This document shows positions 1-8,044 of a stretch of 44,087 nt of DNA, piece by piece. The position numbers were made by a program, and so were the translations under genes. The notes below the pieces were generated by a model, which made no database searches, had not been told where the DNA came from, and was given only the letters and a program-made list of their open reading frames with translations. Numbering within the stretch: position 1 is the first letter of the stretch; the number at the start of each line of letters is the position of its first letter. Source of the DNA: an uncultured Prevotellaceae bacterium (GTDB lineage Bacteria > Bacteroidota > Bacteroidia > Bacteroidales > Bacteroidaceae); contig OMQN01000015.1 of the NCBI GenBank assembly GCA_900313235.1, positions 1 through 44,087 of the forward strand, written 5' to 3'.

Positions 1-921
1 GGCTATAAGGTAGCCTTCAGCGGCGTACCCACCAGAGCCCGTCTGGCCAAGGACGGCAACGGCAAGTTCCACTTCGCCGACGGTCTGACCTTCCAGCTCT
101 TCGACAACATCGATGCCGCCAATCCTAAGGACATCACCAGCGCCGAGGGCATCACCTTCATGGTGGGCGAGGTGGAAGCGCTTGACTTCGAAGGCCATAC
201 CTTCTACCAACTCAACAAAGAGACACTCGTGCCCCTGGCCGACTTCCTCGCCGACGCACACCTGGGCACCTACGTCATCTGCGCCGTGGCATCGACCGGT
301 GAATACGACGGTAGTTTCTCTTCTGACATGATTACCCTCTTCCAGGGCTACGAGGTCACAGTACCTGCTGGCGAGTTCGTCACCTACTATAAGGACGAAG
401 CCCTCTACGTGGAGGACGAGGCCGCCGTGCTCTACACCATCAGCAGCGTAAACGGCGACCAGGCCGTGCTCAGCGACAAGAGCGACGCAATGCCAAGCAA
501 CACTCCAATGCTGGTTTATAACAACAGCAATGAGACGAAGGTCATCCTCCTCATCCCATGCAACGAGCCCGACATGGCCATCACTGTTGCGCCCGAGTTC
601 AAGGGAACCCTCACCGGCACCACCATCGCCGCTTCTACTGAGGCCCAGACTAACTACGCCCTGAACGGCAAGCAGTTCGTCTATGTGAAGAACGCTATCG
701 AGATTGGAGCCAACAAGGCATACTTGAGCATCCCCGCAACCGTCAGCAATGCCCGCGCCCTGAACATCGTCTTCTCTGACGAGACCACGAAGATTACGAA
801 CACGAATCTCACGAATCTCACGAATGACGGCTGGTACGACCTGAATGGACGCAAGCTCAACGGCATGCCGACCAAGAAGGGCGTGTACGTGAAGAACGGC
901 AAGAAAGTCGTAGTGAAGTGA
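1..921 (+). CDS. C-terminal part of a large exported surface protein (5' end outside window)
   Basis: The reading frame is open from base 1 and ends at TGA 919-921, giving 306 visible residues with no start in the window. The visible part is beta-rich and threonine/alanine-rich, as in secreted Prevotella proteins, and I recognise no enzymatic domain. The last 31 residues form a compact tail (WYDLNGRKL ... KGVYVKNGKKVVVK) also found at the ends of two other large proteins here. It resembles a short type IX secretion-type sorting or anchoring tail, which is an inference. Just before the tail the chain reads TNTNLTNLTN, which is the translation of a dispersed ACGAAT-type repeat. It lies upstream of and on the same strand as another surface-protein gene. 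The function is unknown. Confidence 0.85.
   Translation, partial: GYKVAFSGVPTRARLAKDGNGKFHFADGLTFQLFDNIDAANPKDITSAEGITFMVGEVEALDFEGHTFYQLNKETLVPLADFLADAHLGTYVICAVASTGEYDGSFSSDMITLFQGYEVTVPAGEFVTYYKDEALYVEDEAAVLYTISSVNGDQAVLSDKSDAMPSNTPMLVYNNSNETKVILLIPCNEPDMAITVAPEFKGTLTGTTIAASTEAQTNYALNGKQFVYVKNAIEIGANKAYLSIPATVSNARALNIVFSDETTKITNTNLTNLTNDGWYDLNGRKLNGMPTKKGVYVKNGKKVVVK
785..825 (+). repeat. ACGAAT-family dispersed repeat inside a coding region
   Basis: The unit CACGAATCT is repeated in tandem and read in frame as TN-x-TNLTNLTN immediately before the C-terminal tail. The same ACGAAT words form the inverted-repeat element in the following intergenic gap, so the coding copy probably has the same origin. 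Confidence 0.7.
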
Positions 922-935
922 GAAGGAGAATAAAA

Positions 936-1119
936 CCACGAATTTCACGAATTAAACGAATTATTAAGTATGCAGATTATGAACGAATGGCATCTAAAGA
1001 TGCAACGAATTAAACAAATTGCAACGCGCAGCAAGAATCGCCGGCGATTCTATTTGTGAAATTCGATAATAATTCAGAACTACAGAAGAAGAAATTCGTT
1101 CAATTCGTGAAATTCGTGG
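936..1119. repeat. 184-bp imperfect nested inverted-repeat element
   Basis: The gap 922-1154 holds no gene. Its ends, 936-963 and 1092-1119, are inverted copies of one another with 26 of 28 positions matching; each starts, on its own strand, CCACGAATTTCACGAATT. Inside lies a perfect 16-bp palindrome, GAATCGCCGGCGATTC (1035-1050), flanked by a weaker inverted pair (about 1005-1020 and 1051-1066). The whole could fold into a long hairpin or cruciform. It resembles a MITE-like or REP-like element; no transposase and no clear target duplication are visible. No TAnnTTTG promoter was seen before the next gene. Confidence 0.7.
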
Positions 1120-1154
1120 TCGAAAGAAAAAACGATAATTAAAGTACAAAATAT

Positions 1155-4100
1155 ATGAAAAGGAAATTATTTAGTTTGCTCGTGCTGCTCGTAGCAGCAG
1201 TGACGGGCGCGTGGGCGGATATCATTCCGACCTACGACCTCAAGGTGGGCACGAACGCTCAGGGAACCGTGAAGTTCTACGTGGGCGAGGCCGAAGTGAC
1301 AAAGGCTGAGGAAGGCGCCACCGTAACGGTAGCGATCGAGCCCAACACGGGCTGGAGCACCGGAAGCATCAAGGGACTGTGGTACGCCGCAGGCAGCGCC
1401 GTGAAGGCTCCCAAGCGCGCACAGGGCAACATCGACCTGCTGAAGGACTTTGAGCTGGAGCCCGTAGAGGGCAACCCCAATGCCTTCACCTTCGTGATGA
1501 AGCGCGCCAATGCCGAGATCTCGGTGAGCTACCGCAAGCTGCTCACACACACCGACATCACCATCGAGGACATCGCAGCCGTGACCTATACCGGCCAGGC
1601 ACTGACTCCCGCCGTTACCGTGAAGGACGGTTCCACCGTTCTTACCAAGGACACCGACTTCAGCGTGAGCTACGAGAGCAACGAGAACGCCGGCACAGGT
1701 AAGGCCACCATCGTAGGTATCGGCCTCTATAGCGGACAGGTGGTGAAGAACTTCACCATCAACAAGGCCGACATCACACCGACGGCTCCCACAGCCCTTG
1801 AGAACCTGACCTACAACACACAGGCTCAGACGCTCATCAGCGCCGGCAGTGCCGAGGGCGGCGAGATGCAGTACTCGCTGGACGGACAGACCTATGCCAA
1901 GGAGCTGCCACAAGGCACGAACGCAGGCTCGTATACCGTATTCTATAAGGTAGTTGGTGACGACAACCACAACGACGTGGCCCCCGCATTCATCAACGTG
2001 GCCATCTACAAGGCAGCGCTGACCAACGTGCTGCTGCAGCAGACCAATCTGGTGTACAACCAGCAGGAGCAGTCGCCCGTGATTACAAGCGTGAAGGCCG
2101 GCGAACTGACCGTTCCCACCACAGCCTACACCATCAGCGGCAACAAGGCCACGACAGTAGGTAACTACGAGGTGGTGATTGAGCCGAAGGACGACGCTCA
2201 GAACTACGACGGTCGCGCCACCGCACAGTGGAGCATCATCGCTGCCGACGCACAGATCTTCACCATCAATCTGGGCAGCACCTCACTGGTGTATGACGGC
2301 ACAGAGCTGAAGCCCACCGTCACCGTGAAGGACGGTTCAACCGTCCTTGTTGAAGGCACCGATTACACGCTCACCTATGCCAACAACGTGAACGTGGGAA
2401 CCGCCACCGTGACCGCTACGGGTATCGGCAACTACACCGGCACGCAGACCAAGGAGTTCAGCATCACCAAGGCTGACATGACCATCACCGCACCTGCCGC
2501 CAAGGAGGGACTGGTATATACCACACAGCCACAGGCTCTGGCCAACGCCGGCACCGTGGAGGGAGGCGAACTGTTCTACTCGCTCGACAACCAGACTTGG
2601 GCCAAGACCGTTCCCACGGGCACCGACGCCAAGGAATACACCGTATATTACAAGATTGAGGCCGACGCCAACCACAAGGCCGTAGATCCACAGAACTTCA
2701 AGGTGACCATCGACAAGGCCACACTGACCGCCGCACAGCTCACCGAGAGCAACTTCATCTACAACCAGCAGGAGCAGACCGCCCTGGTATCGTATGTGAA
2801 CGCCGGCACCATCGTAGTGCCTGCCACCAGCTACGACGTAGAGGGCAACAAGGCCACCAACGTAGGCAACTACGAGGCCAAGATGACCGGTAAGGGTAAC
2901 TTCAAGGGCGAGGTGAAGGTGCAGTGGAGCATCGTAGCTGCCAACGCCAACTTATTCAACATCACCCTGGGCACGACCGAATATACCTACGACGGCAATG
3001 CCAAGACGCCCACCGTTACCGTTAAGGACGGAGAGGCTACCCTCGTGGAGAATACCGACTACACACTGGCCTACACCGGCAACACGAACGCCGGCACCGC
3101 CACGGTGACCGCTACGGGTAAGGGCAACTACAGCGGCACGCAGACGGCTACCTTCACCATCAAGCCCGCTACGCTGACCAGCGTAACGCTCACTCAGACC
3201 GAATTCCAGTACAACCTCTTCGGCCCTGTGGCACAGACCGCCGAGATTGCTGAGGTGAAGGCTGGCAACCTGATTGTTCCCGCCGCACAGTACGAGGTAG
3301 AGGGCAACACGCAGACCGAGCCCGGCCTGTACACCGTGACTGTAACGGGTAAGACCAACTTCCAGGGCACCGTCACCGCTGACTTCGTCATCAAGGACCA
3401 GGTGGTTCCCGGCGATGCCGAGAAGACAGAGACTGGCGAAGAGGTAGACGACGTGAAGATGACCGTCAGCGTGGTGGATGCCACCCAGCAGACACTGAGC
3501 ATCGACGTCATCAGCGAGACGACACCCACCGGCGAGGGTATCACCGTGGAGATTCCTGCCACCATCAACGGCTGGAGCGTGACAAGCATCACCGCTGGCG
3601 CTATGGACGGACTGACCAACGTGACCGACATCGTCATGCCCGACACTGAGGAGCCTATCCTGGTAGAGGCTGGTGCATTCCCCGGCACAGCCACTATCCA
3701 CACCACGCTGGCTATGCTCGACGACTACGCGCTGATGGCAAGTCTGAAGGAGAACTACGAGGGCGCGAAGGTGGTTTGCACCGTGACTCCCGTGAACAAG
3801 TACTGGACACTGGGTACCGGTTGCGACGTCATCATCCCCGACGGCATCGACGTATATACCGTGCAGGTGAAGAACACTGCCGAGGTGGCTACGGAGATTG
3901 TTCCTGAAGACCAGCTGAAGTACGGCAACGAGCGCATCATCAAGGCTAACAACGGTGTGCTGCTGCTCGGCGAGGCCGGACAGAGCTACGACCTGGTGGC
4001 CTACAGCGGACGCATTGCCAGCGGTATGCCCGTGGCAACGAGCGACAACAAGGACTACGGTCAGAAGAACTGCCTGGAGCCCGTCATCGAGAAGAAGCAC

Positions 4101-4391
4101 TACGACAGCGGCCACTACTTCGTGCTGCAGAACAATGAGTTCCACGCCATTCTGGCTGAGGGCGACGAGGTGAAGGTGCCTGCCGGCAAGGCTGTGCTGC
4201 ACCTGGGCGATGAACAGGCCGGAGCTAACTCACAGATTCTGAAGATCGACGCTGAAGCCACTGGAATTGAGAACCTCACCCCAGCCCTCTCCGAAGGCGA
4301 GGGAGCCTGGTACGACCTGAGTGGCCGCCGCGTGGCTAAGCCCACCAAGGGACTGTATATCATGAACGGTAAAAAGATAGTTGTAAGATGA
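1155..4391 (+). CDS. Secreted Ig-like (YDG/MBG-type) repeat surface protein
   Basis: 1078 residues. The first 21 are a signal peptide (MKRK, a hydrophobic core, then GAWA-D). Residues about 133-750 consist of three alternating Ig-like modules. Module A has YTG or YDG followed by TVTVKDG and TATVTATG. Module B has AEGGEMQYSLDGQT. Module C has YNQQEQ and VGNYE. The order is A-B-C (133, 212, 288), A-B-C (367, 446, 523), A-C (599, 673). After these comes a region with one or two degenerate BspA-like leucine-rich turns (about 810-850), then a beta-rich section. The chain ends in WYDLSGRRV...KGLYIMNGKKIVVR, the tail shared with two other proteins here. It is probably a cell-surface adhesin or stalk protein; no catalytic motif is seen. 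Its TGA overlaps the ATG of the OmpA-like gene. Confidence 0.88.
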   Translation: MKRKLFSLLVLLVAAVTGAWADIIPTYDLKVGTNAQGTVKFYVGEAEVTKAEEGATVTVAIEPNTGWSTGSIKGLWYAAGSAVKAPKRAQGNIDLLKDFELEPVEGNPNAFTFVMKRANAEISVSYRKLLTHTDITIEDIAAVTYTGQALTPAVTVKDGSTVLTKDTDFSVSYESNENAGTGKATIVGIGLYSGQVVKNFTINKADITPTAPTALENLTYNTQAQTLISAGSAEGGEMQYSLDGQTYAKELPQGTNAGSYTVFYKVVGDDNHNDVAPAFINVAIYKAALTNVLLQQTNLVYNQQEQSPVITSVKAGELTVPTTAYTISGNKATTVGNYEVVIEPKDDAQNYDGRATAQWSIIAADAQIFTINLGSTSLVYDGTELKPTVTVKDGSTVLVEGTDYTLTYANNVNVGTATVTATGIGNYTGTQTKEFSITKADMTITAPAAKEGLVYTTQPQALANAGTVEGGELFYSLDNQTWAKTVPTGTDAKEYTVYYKIEADANHKAVDPQNFKVTIDKATLTAAQLTESNFIYNQQEQTALVSYVNAGTIVVPATSYDVEGNKATNVGNYEAKMTGKGNFKGEVKVQWSIVAANANLFNITLGTTEYTYDGNAKTPTVTVKDGEATLVENTDYTLAYTGNTNAGTATVTATGKGNYSGTQTATFTIKPATLTSVTLTQTEFQYNLFGPVAQTAEIAEVKAGNLIVPAAQYEVEGNTQTEPGLYTVTVTGKTNFQGTVTADFVIKDQVVPGDAEKTETGEEVDDVKMTVSVVDATQQTLSIDVISETTPTGEGITVEIPATINGWSVTSITAGAMDGLTNVTDIVMPDTEEPILVEAGAFPGTATIHTTLAMLDDYALMASLKENYEGAKVVCTVTPVNKYWTLGTGCDVIIPDGIDVYTVQVKNTAEVATEIVPEDQLKYGNERIIKANNGVLLLGEAGQSYDLVAYSGRIASGMPVATSDNKDYGQKNCLEPVIEKKHYDSGHYFVLQNNEFHAILAEGDEVKVPAGKAVLHLGDEQAGANSQILKIDAEATGIENLTPALSEGEGAWYDLSGRRVAKPTKGLYIMNGKKIVVR
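1551..3390 (+). repeat. About 700-bp tandem super-repeat coding Ig-like modules
   Basis: The composite A-B-C module block of about 234 codons is present twice and followed by a partial A-C block, with module A starting near 1551, 2253 and 2949. Nucleotide identity between blocks is visibly high in stretches such as ACCGTGAAGGACGGTTC, present near 1616 and again near 2324. Such arrays can gain or lose whole units by recombination. Confidence 0.75.
4274..4303 (+). repeat. CCTC-ACCCC...GGCGAGGG dispersed repeat, in frame
   Basis: A GC-rich imperfect hairpin unit read as NLTPALSEGEG just before the C-terminal tail of the Ig-like repeat protein. Related units occur inside the dehydrogenase, folP and recO genes in this window. 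Confidence 0.65.
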
Positions 4392-5558
4392 AAAGAATAA
4401 GAATCATATCAATGCTGACACTGGCGCTGGCCCTCGTAGGGGCTGCGCCAGCACAGGCACAGACTCGTCCAGCCCCAGGTGGGCGTGGGCTACCATGTGG
4501 GCGAGGCTAAGTTCGGTGACCTGCTGTCGCCTGCTGCCCAGCTGAGCGTGGGACGTCAGTTCTCGCCAGTGTTCGGTCTGCGCCTGGGAGCGACGGGCTG
4601 GCAGGCTCGCAACTGGCAGTCACACCCCAAGGCTGAGTATAAGTGGAACTACATACAGGCTAACCTGGAGGCTACGGTGTCGCTGACCAACCTCATCTGG
4701 GGCTGGTGTCCCGACCGCAAGTGGAACGTCTACGGACTGGCCGGCGTGGGACTGAACATCGCGTTCAACAACGACGACGCCAACCGTCTGGCTGCCCAGA
4801 ACGAGAGTGCCGGCATCCCCGCACTGAAGAACAGTGGCTTTGAGAAACTGTGGGACGGCACGAAGGTGCTGCCCGCCGGCCGACTGGGTGCAGGCATCGA
4901 GTATGCACTCTCGGAGCGCATCGCACTGGGACTGGAGTACAACGCTAACGTACTGCCCGACAAGTGGAACTCGAAGAAGGGTAAGAACGACAACCTGGAC
5001 TGGCAGCAGAACCTGCTGGTGGGCGTGAAGATTGCACTGGGCAAGACGCGTCGCCACATCCAGATAGAGGAGCCGGTACAGCCCGTGGTAGAGCAGAAGC
5101 CCGCAGTGGAGCAGAAACCCGCAGTGGAGCAGAAGCCTGTCGTAGAGCAGAAGCCACAGCCAGTGGTAGAAAAGAAGGCTGAGCCCGTGATGAAGACCTC
5201 TGCCGTAGCAGAGAAGAAGCCCGAGCCCGTCGTGGAGCAGAAGGCAGAACCGAAGGAGGTGAAGGTCTATTTCCGCTTCAACTCGTCGCGCATCCAGACT
5301 TCTGAGGTGTCGAAGATTGACGAGCTGGCAGAATACATGAAGGCGAACGCTGACAAGAAGCTGACCGTCACAGGCTATGCCAGTCGCGACGGTAAGTGGC
5401 AGTACAACCTGAAACTCTCTCGCTGGCGTGCCAATGCTGTGAAGAAGGCCCTCGTAGCCCGTGGCATCGACGGCAAGCGCATCAAGGTTGTCGCCAAGGG
5501 CGAGAAGCGTGGTCCGAAGAAGGAGACCCGTGCCGCTGTGGCTGTAACAATTGAGTAG
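4388..5558 (+). CDS. OmpA-family outer-membrane protein, frameshifted just after the signal peptide
   Basis: The ATG at 4388 overlaps the upstream stop (ATGA) and opens a clean signal peptide, MKRIRIISMLTLALAL...APAQAQ. That frame closes at 4508, while the mature protein continues in the next frame from about 4470 to TAG 5556-5558, starting VGVGYHVGEAKFG. Removing one base near the CCCC run at 4473-4476 joins the two. The mature part has an N-terminal beta-barrel region of about 190 residues, a proline/valine/lysine linker of VEQKP repeats, and a C-terminal OmpA peptidoglycan-binding domain (VYFRFNSSRI, GYASRDG, LSRWRANAVKKAL, ARGIDGKRI). It should anchor the outer membrane to the cell wall. 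Without the fix, only an unlikely GTG start at 4479 without a signal peptide remains. Confidence 0.82.
5082..5153 (+). repeat. 18-bp tandem repeat coding P-x-VEQK linker
   Basis: Four back-to-back 18-bp units (for example CCCGCAGTGGAGCAGAAG) encode a six-residue P(V/A)VEQK repeat, followed by degenerate units to about 5250. It forms the extended linker between the barrel and the OmpA domain. The unit length is a multiple of three, so copy-number change would keep the frame. Confidence 0.9.
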
Positions 5559-5596
5559 TGATTACAACAAAGAAAATAATAAAAAAATATACTGAT

Positions 5597-6382
5597 ATGA
5601 AAAAGAACATTTTTTATGCATTGATGATGCCCGCACTGTTGCTGGGCGCAGTGTCCTGCACTGATTATCAGGACGACATTGACAAACTGACGGCTGAGAA
5701 CGACGCCCTGCGCAGTTACAACAACCAGACCATCTCGCAGCTGAACAGCGTGGTGTTCCAGACCGAGAATGGACTGAACTGCATCACGGTAGACCAGCCC
5801 AATGCTACCACCATCGTCTACGAGGTGGAACCCAAGGCACTGGCTACGACACTGGCTGCCGACATCAACAGACTGAGCTTTGTCAGTCAGCAGGGTGCTG
5901 CCATGGCCATCACCGCAGCTACTGCCGATGCCTCAAAGGGTACACTGACCATTACGGCTACACCCAGCGGATTTGACGGCAGCAAGACGCAGAGCCTGTC
6001 GCTGATCTATAGCGAGGACAACCGCTCGTACCAGACGGCATATACTCCTGTCTATGTGATTACGCACCCCACAGCCGGTAGCATGGCTATCAACATTCCT
6101 GCCACTTCCAGCGGCAAGTATGCGGTGGGCGAGAAGTACCAGCTCAGCGCTGTGTTCACACCGGCCTACATCACTGAGACGGATGTTACCTGGAGCGTGG
6201 ACGACACCACACTGGCTACCATCGACGAGAACGGTGTGCTGACTCCGCTGAAGAACGGTACGGTGACCATCACCTGCACGTCGAAGGACAACACGGCGGT
6301 GACGGCTACAGTCACCATCGAGATTACTGGCGGCAACATCCCCCTGAACGAGGGTGGCGTCAGCCAGGGCGGTGCTGAATAG
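5597..6382 (+). CDS. Lipoprotein with Big_2 immunoglobulin-like domain
   Basis: 261 residues. The ATG at 5597 is chosen because it opens a lipoprotein signal, MKKNIFYALMMP followed by LLGAVSC, with the lipid-acceptor Cys at residue 21. An in-frame GTG at 5558 would add residues that disrupt this. After the Cys comes a short predicted coiled coil (about 25-50: DDIDKLTAENDALRSYNNQ), then a beta-rich region, and from about residue 170 a Big_2-type domain (KYAVGEKYQLSAVFTP, VTWSVDDTTLATIDENGVLT, GTVTITCTS). It is probably attached to the outer membrane. It follows the OmpA gene by 38 bases and is likely cotranscribed with it. The 3' end is overlapped on the other strand by the extended dehydrogenase frame. 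Confidence 0.82.
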   Translation: MKKNIFYALMMPALLLGAVSCTDYQDDIDKLTAENDALRSYNNQTISQLNSVVFQTENGLNCITVDQPNATTIVYEVEPKALATTLAADINRLSFVSQQGAAMAITAATADASKGTLTITATPSGFDGSKTQSLSLIYSEDNRSYQTAYTPVYVITHPTAGSMAINIPATSSGKYAVGEKYQLSAVFTPAYITETDVTWSVDDTTLATIDENGVLTPLKNGTVTITCTSKDNTAVTATVTIEITGGNIPLNEGGVSQGGAE

Positions 6383-8013
6383 TACAGAATAATAGGTAAT
6401 AAAAAAGGAAGGGCGAATCGCAGAGATTCGTCCTTCCTTCGTTTTTTTATGCTGTTGAGTTCCTTGACCATGCCTTCTATCTGTTCGCCCAGACCTGCCT
6501 CGTAGAGGTCGAGGCCGAAGACGTCCTTGCGGCTGTAGAGCTGTTTCAGCGGACTCCAGTCCTGATCGGCCTTGCCAATCTCCAGAGGAGCGACGATGGC
6601 CTGCAGTTCTGCCAGCATGGGGTCGGGAGAGGGCTCAAAGGTAGTGAGGTCGTCCTTCAGTCCCTTCAGGTAGCGGGCGTAGCCAGCCAGCGTGAGGGGG
6701 ATGAGTACGAGGTTTGACTTGTCGAGGCCACGAGCAATGTACTTCTTGAGTGTCTCACCAAAGCGGATGGGCAACTTCTGCGAGGTGTCGCAGGCGATGC
6801 GCTGTGGGGCATCGGGCATGAAGGGGTTGGGCAGGCGCTTGTTGAGCACGGCACCAATGAACTCGTAGGGATTCAGTACTCCAGGGTCGACGACTACTGG
6901 CATAGCCTCCATATAACCAATCTTCTGGATGAAGGCACGCAGGTCTTCGTCCTTCATCTCGGCAGAAATCAGTGTGTAGTCAAGCATACAACCATAGATA
7001 GACATGGCTGTGTGCAGGGGGTTCAGACAGGTGGTGACCTTCATGGTTTCTACCTTGTCGACCGTCTCGCGGGTGGTATAGAGTGCACCGCCCAGGTCCA
7101 GTGGCGGACGTCCGTTGGTGTAGTGGTCCTCGATGACCAGATACTGCACCTCTTCCGCATTGACGAAGGGGGCTGTAAAGGTGTGCTTCTCAGTCTCGAT
7201 ATAGTCGTTGTCCTCGAAACCATCAGCAGCCAACAGCTCCTTAACCTTCTCGTGAGGACGTGGTGTGATCTTGTCAATCATCGACCAGGGGAAGGTAATC
7301 TTCGTCTCGTCTTTCAGGTAGTCGAGGAAGGCTGCAGGTACCAGACCGTCGTTGACCCAGCGCTCGGCATAGGCAAAGACGCCTGCCTTCACCTTGTCGC
7401 CATTGTGCGAGCAGTTGTCCATAGACTGTATGGTGAGTGGAAGTTGCCCAACCATGAAGCGCTCATAGAGCAGGGCGCACACCTTACCCATGGCAAATCT
7501 GGGACCGCTTGTCTCCCCTCCTTGGGAGGGGAAGGGGGAGGTTTGCAGGTCGGCCTCGTTATAAGTATAGCCCTTCTCGGTGATGGTGAACGAAATCATC
7601 TGCAGGGAAGGATTCTTGAAGATTTCTACCAGTCGGTTCCAGTCGGGGAACTGCGGGTCGGCCTTCAGTGCTTCCGTCACAGAGGCGATGACCTTTTTCT
7701 CGATAGTACCGTCAGAGCAGAGGTTGACGCAGAGCGACAGATTATCGTAGGGTGCGTAGGCCTTGTCGATGACTTCGAAGTCGAAGGTCTCGGCAACGAT
7801 GACGCCACGGTCGTACTTGCCCGTGTTCAGTGCATCGTTGAGGATGGCGGCAGGGAAGGCACGGAAGATGTTGCCACCGCCAAAGTGTACCCATGTAGGG
7901 TTCTTGGCCGTTTTCTCGCGTACATCTTTGATGTCATACTTAGGAAGCTCATAGCCCTTGGCTTCCCACTCGGCAGCATTCAGCTGACCGTTTAAGATGT
8001 CCTTTAGTTTCAT
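6166..8013 (-). CDS. Mannitol dehydrogenase / fructuronate reductase-like NAD-dependent enzyme with abnormal C-terminal extension
   Basis: The open frame is 615 residues. It opens with a Rossmann-type nucleotide-binding region (VHFGGGNIFRAFPA, about residues 41-54) and contains FPWSMIDKITPRP and CLNPLHTAMSIYG, which match the polyol/hexuronate dehydrogenase family (UxuB-like). The likely reaction is NAD-linked interconversion of a keto-hexuronate or ketose with its alcohol. Family-like sequence stops near residue 520 (VKELNS). The frame then runs through the terminator hairpin and 217 bases of antisense to the lipoprotein gene before stopping at 6166. A one-base shift at 6450-6460 would give TAA at once, so the functional end is probably near 6450. 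A translated repeat (about residues 157-167, SPFPSQGGETS) interrupts the N-terminal half. The substrate is not settled. Confidence 0.8.
   Translation of the reverse strand: MKLKDILNGQLNAAEWEAKGYELPKYDIKDVREKTAKNPTWVHFGGGNIFRAFPAAILNDALNTGKYDRGVIVAETFDFEVIDKAYAPYDNLSLCVNLCSDGTIEKKVIASVTEALKADPQFPDWNRLVEIFKNPSLQMISFTITEKGYTYNEADLQTSPFPSQGGETSGPRFAMGKVCALLYERFMVGQLPLTIQSMDNCSHNGDKVKAGVFAYAERWVNDGLVPAAFLDYLKDETKITFPWSMIDKITPRPHEKVKELLAADGFEDNDYIETEKHTFTAPFVNAEEVQYLVIEDHYTNGRPPLDLGGALYTTRETVDKVETMKVTTCLNPLHTAMSIYGCMLDYTLISAEMKDEDLRAFIQKIGYMEAMPVVVDPGVLNPYEFIGAVLNKRLPNPFMPDAPQRIACDTSQKLPIRFGETLKKYIARGLDKSNLVLIPLTLAGYARYLKGLKDDLTTFEPSPDPMLAELQAIVAPLEIGKADQDWSPLKQLYSRKDVFGLDLYEAGLGEQIEGMVKELNSIKKRRKDESLRFALPFLLPIILYYSAPPWLTPPSFRGMLPPVISMVTVAVTAVLSFDVQVMVTVPFFSGVSTPFSSMVASVVSSTLQVTSVSVM
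6404..6448. terminator. Bidirectional intrinsic terminator
   Basis: A 15-bp arm, AAGGAAGGGCGAATC (6405-6419), pairs with GATTCGTCCTTCCTT (6425-6439), with one G-T pair. A T run follows on the plus strand (6442-6448), and the A run at 6401-6406 gives a T run on the minus strand. It sits between the Big_2 lipoprotein gene and the convergent dehydrogenase gene. Confidence 0.88.
7513..7541. repeat. CTCCCCT...GGGGAGG dispersed repeat, in frame
   Basis: CTCCCCTCC TTGGGAGGGG followed by AAGGGGGAGG is a GC-rich hairpin unit translated on the minus strand as SPFPSQGGET inside the dehydrogenase. It has the low-complexity look of the units in folP and recO rather than of the enzyme around it. Confidence 0.75.
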
Positions 8014-8044
8014 TATTCGTATTGTTCTTTAAGTTAACGATATG

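Noticed and set aside
936..1119. Insertion sequence with transposase
   Set aside because: No open frame of transposase type is present in the 233-base gap; only a non-coding inverted-repeat element can be supported.
5082..5153. Regular short repeats resembling a CRISPR or minisatellite
   Set aside because: The units are 18 bp, directly adjacent without spacers, and code for a six-residue linker in the OmpA-like protein.
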